A stretch of 64,000 nucleotides of DNA, taken from Saccoglossus kowalevskii (taxonomy: Eukaryota > Hemichordata > Enteropneusta > Harrimaniidae). The stretch spans positions 537,960-601,959 of the forward strand of contig NW_003119426.1 in NCBI RefSeq assembly GCF_000003605.2. Direction: 5' to 3'. The first letter of the stretch is position 1, and each line of letters begins with the position of its first letter. Below are positions 62,602 to 64,000 of this stretch, in pieces. Position numbers and translations under genes: made by a program. The notes under the pieces are model-generated. The model saw only the letters and a program-made list of their open reading frames with translations, searched no databases and was not told the origin of the DNA.

Positions 62602-62636
62602 CCCGGGCACAGTCCTTCCGAGCAACTGTGCCCGGG
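62602..62636. repeat. GC-rich hairpin, 12-bp stem
   Basis: CCCGGGCACAGT, an 11-nt loop, then ACTGTGCCCGGG. It stands out from the AT-rich surroundings. Confidence 0.8.
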
Positions 62637-63226
62637 TTAAAGCGGCAAATACGCCCACCTTCAGAAAGTTGATAAGTTGATTGACACCTTGGTTGTGATC
62701 AGACATGCCGCCATACATGATTGCGGCTGAAAATTCATGTTTTGTGAAAATGAGATACCGGGCGTACATTTTCAAAACTGTACACGTGACTTCATGCCAC
62801 CTGCCATAGTCGTAGTCATGACAACTATAGGTTCATATATAATATATTAATGTTTTCTTTAATTCAAGTAATGCTTTACTGAGGTTACAGTGTACATTAA
62901 ATGTGATTATTTTCAGTTTGCAACGTTCCTACACTGTTACATGATATTACCTCCTCTGGATGCATTAAAATTACCCCCCTATAGACTGGCTATGAATAGT
63001 TCCTGTCTCTGGTGAATTAAAGCAATATTTCCGCGAAATGCCCCACTCACCGCGAAATACCCCGGGGTTGATTCCGCGGTAAGTAGGGAAAATATTGTTT
63101 TTCAATTGAAAATTACACCAATGTTTTAAAAAAAATCGTCCCGACTGGAGCCAGTCTACACCCCGTACTCCGCATTGCTTGTTGCCACGGGTGATGTCAT
63201 TATGCGCGCGCATGTCAAATGTTTTT

Positions 63227-63237
63227 AAGATGGCGGC
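63227..63237 (+). promoter_or_regulatory. YY1-type AAGATGGCGGC motif, possible promoter
   Basis: An exact match to the AAGATGGCGGC word that marks many start sites of housekeeping genes in animals. It sits in a CpG-rich patch (about 63010-63370). A minus-strand exon could run from here to a strong donor, CGCG followed by GTGAGT at 63050. A plus-strand leader could end at AAG/GTAAAG (63377). No downstream coding exon lies within the window. Confidence 0.3.
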
Positions 63238-63639
63238 TTGGGAATCATAACACACTTCAATTGGCGCCCATTTATTCGAATCTTTTGACGTTTACGAGTA
63301 TCTACGAGTCGGGATCATAGTCGCGACATCTTACGGCATCGTAGTACTGACTGCAACCCTCTGATCAAGTATAGAAGGTAAAGGAAAGTCAACAGACGCT
63401 AGTTTCAGTTCAAACGAGCTGATCAGCTGCAGAGGCAGTCCTGTTCTGAGCTGCCACAACTGTCACACATGTGTTTACATGTTGATCCACCCATGATCCA
63501 CCGTTGTTTCAGCCAGTTTTTGTATCAGAGTGTCTTCAACTCTGCGCGTGGCTGCAGCAAATTGCACATGCTGTGATATAAATTTCATTTTGAAGATATG
63601 CCGTAGGTCGACACCATTGCAAATGAATTATAAATGATG

Positions 63640-63662
63640 GCATATGTGTGTGTGTGTGTGTG
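63640..63662. repeat. (GT)n microsatellite
   Basis: About 10 GT units. Confidence 0.9.
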
Positions 63663-64000
63663 ATTCCGTCACGTGTCTGGGATTTAATTACGTCACTGTT
63701 ATATGGCCATTTCAATGAAATTTATTAAAGTAGAGATATTGACATTCCGCGTCCAACTGTAGTACATTCCCTCCAGTAAATAATCGTAGGAGCCAATAGT
63801 TTACAACATAGTGTACTTGAACATATTATTTTGTTGTATATGTTGAATATTCTGTTTTACTAGTCTCAAATTTGTCTGTCATTTATTGAGTGAGAAGTTT
63901 AGGTGTAAAGATGTACCGTAGAAAATGTTATTTGTTTTACATACATAGACCTGTTAACACACAAAATCTTTGTGGGATTTTTTTTTTTTATAGCTGAATG

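Noticed and set aside
62602-62636. Intrinsic transcription terminator
   Set aside because: There is no T run after the stem, and that mechanism does not apply to animal Pol II genes.

Overview
The window is eukaryotic nuclear DNA. It is AT-rich, gene-poor and full of microsatellites, minisatellites and decayed transposable elements, with two assembly gaps (9065-9495 and 32351-32571). The only gene I can assemble with confidence is an intron-split rhodopsin-class GPCR whose closest recognisable relatives are cholecystokinin (CCK)/sulfakinin receptors. That points to a bilaterian animal. CpG dinucleotides are common through most of the window, which fits an invertebrate with mosaic or sparse methylation better than a vertebrate. 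I cannot name the phylum from the sequence alone.

Layout. 1-3180: no supported gene. 3181-4812: a minisatellite of about 36 copies of a 45-bp unit. 4813-9000: non-coding, with CRE-like palindromes, an AT/GT microsatellite and a 68-bp foldback. 9006-9850: a gap inside a duplicated TA-flanked segment, followed by a 99-bp tandem repeat. 10265-20035: a transposon-rich block. It holds four copies of an unnamed dispersed repeat, two arrays of one 20-bp repeat, a foldback element, a CpG-depleted pseudogene-like reading frame, the C-terminal part of a decayed mariner transposase, and a small MITE flanked by TTAA whose empty site is preserved in a sister repeat copy. 20036-22551: non-coding. 22552-27118: the GPCR gene on the minus strand, with four coding exons, consensus splice sites with matching phases, a 5'-UTR acceptor and a candidate poly(A) signal. 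A candidate TATA box and upstream non-coding exon lie near 27600-27700. 27700-62500: long non-coding stretches with SINE-like tRNA fragments, long AT microsatellites, several perfect hairpins and a few weak coding-like patches (ankyrin-like at about 39794-40088, small ORFs elsewhere). 62580-63400: a GC-rich hairpin and a possible promoter with a YY1-type motif.

The receptor is predicted to be a G-protein-coupled neuropeptide receptor at the plasma membrane. Nothing else in the window appears to act with it. The rest is mostly intergenic repeat turnover. I found no operons, CRISPR arrays, rRNA genes or intact tRNA genes, and no convincing novel multi-gene system. The most useful leads are the receptor itself, the TTAA MITE with its empty site, the CpG-decay pseudogene and the 45-bp minisatellite.
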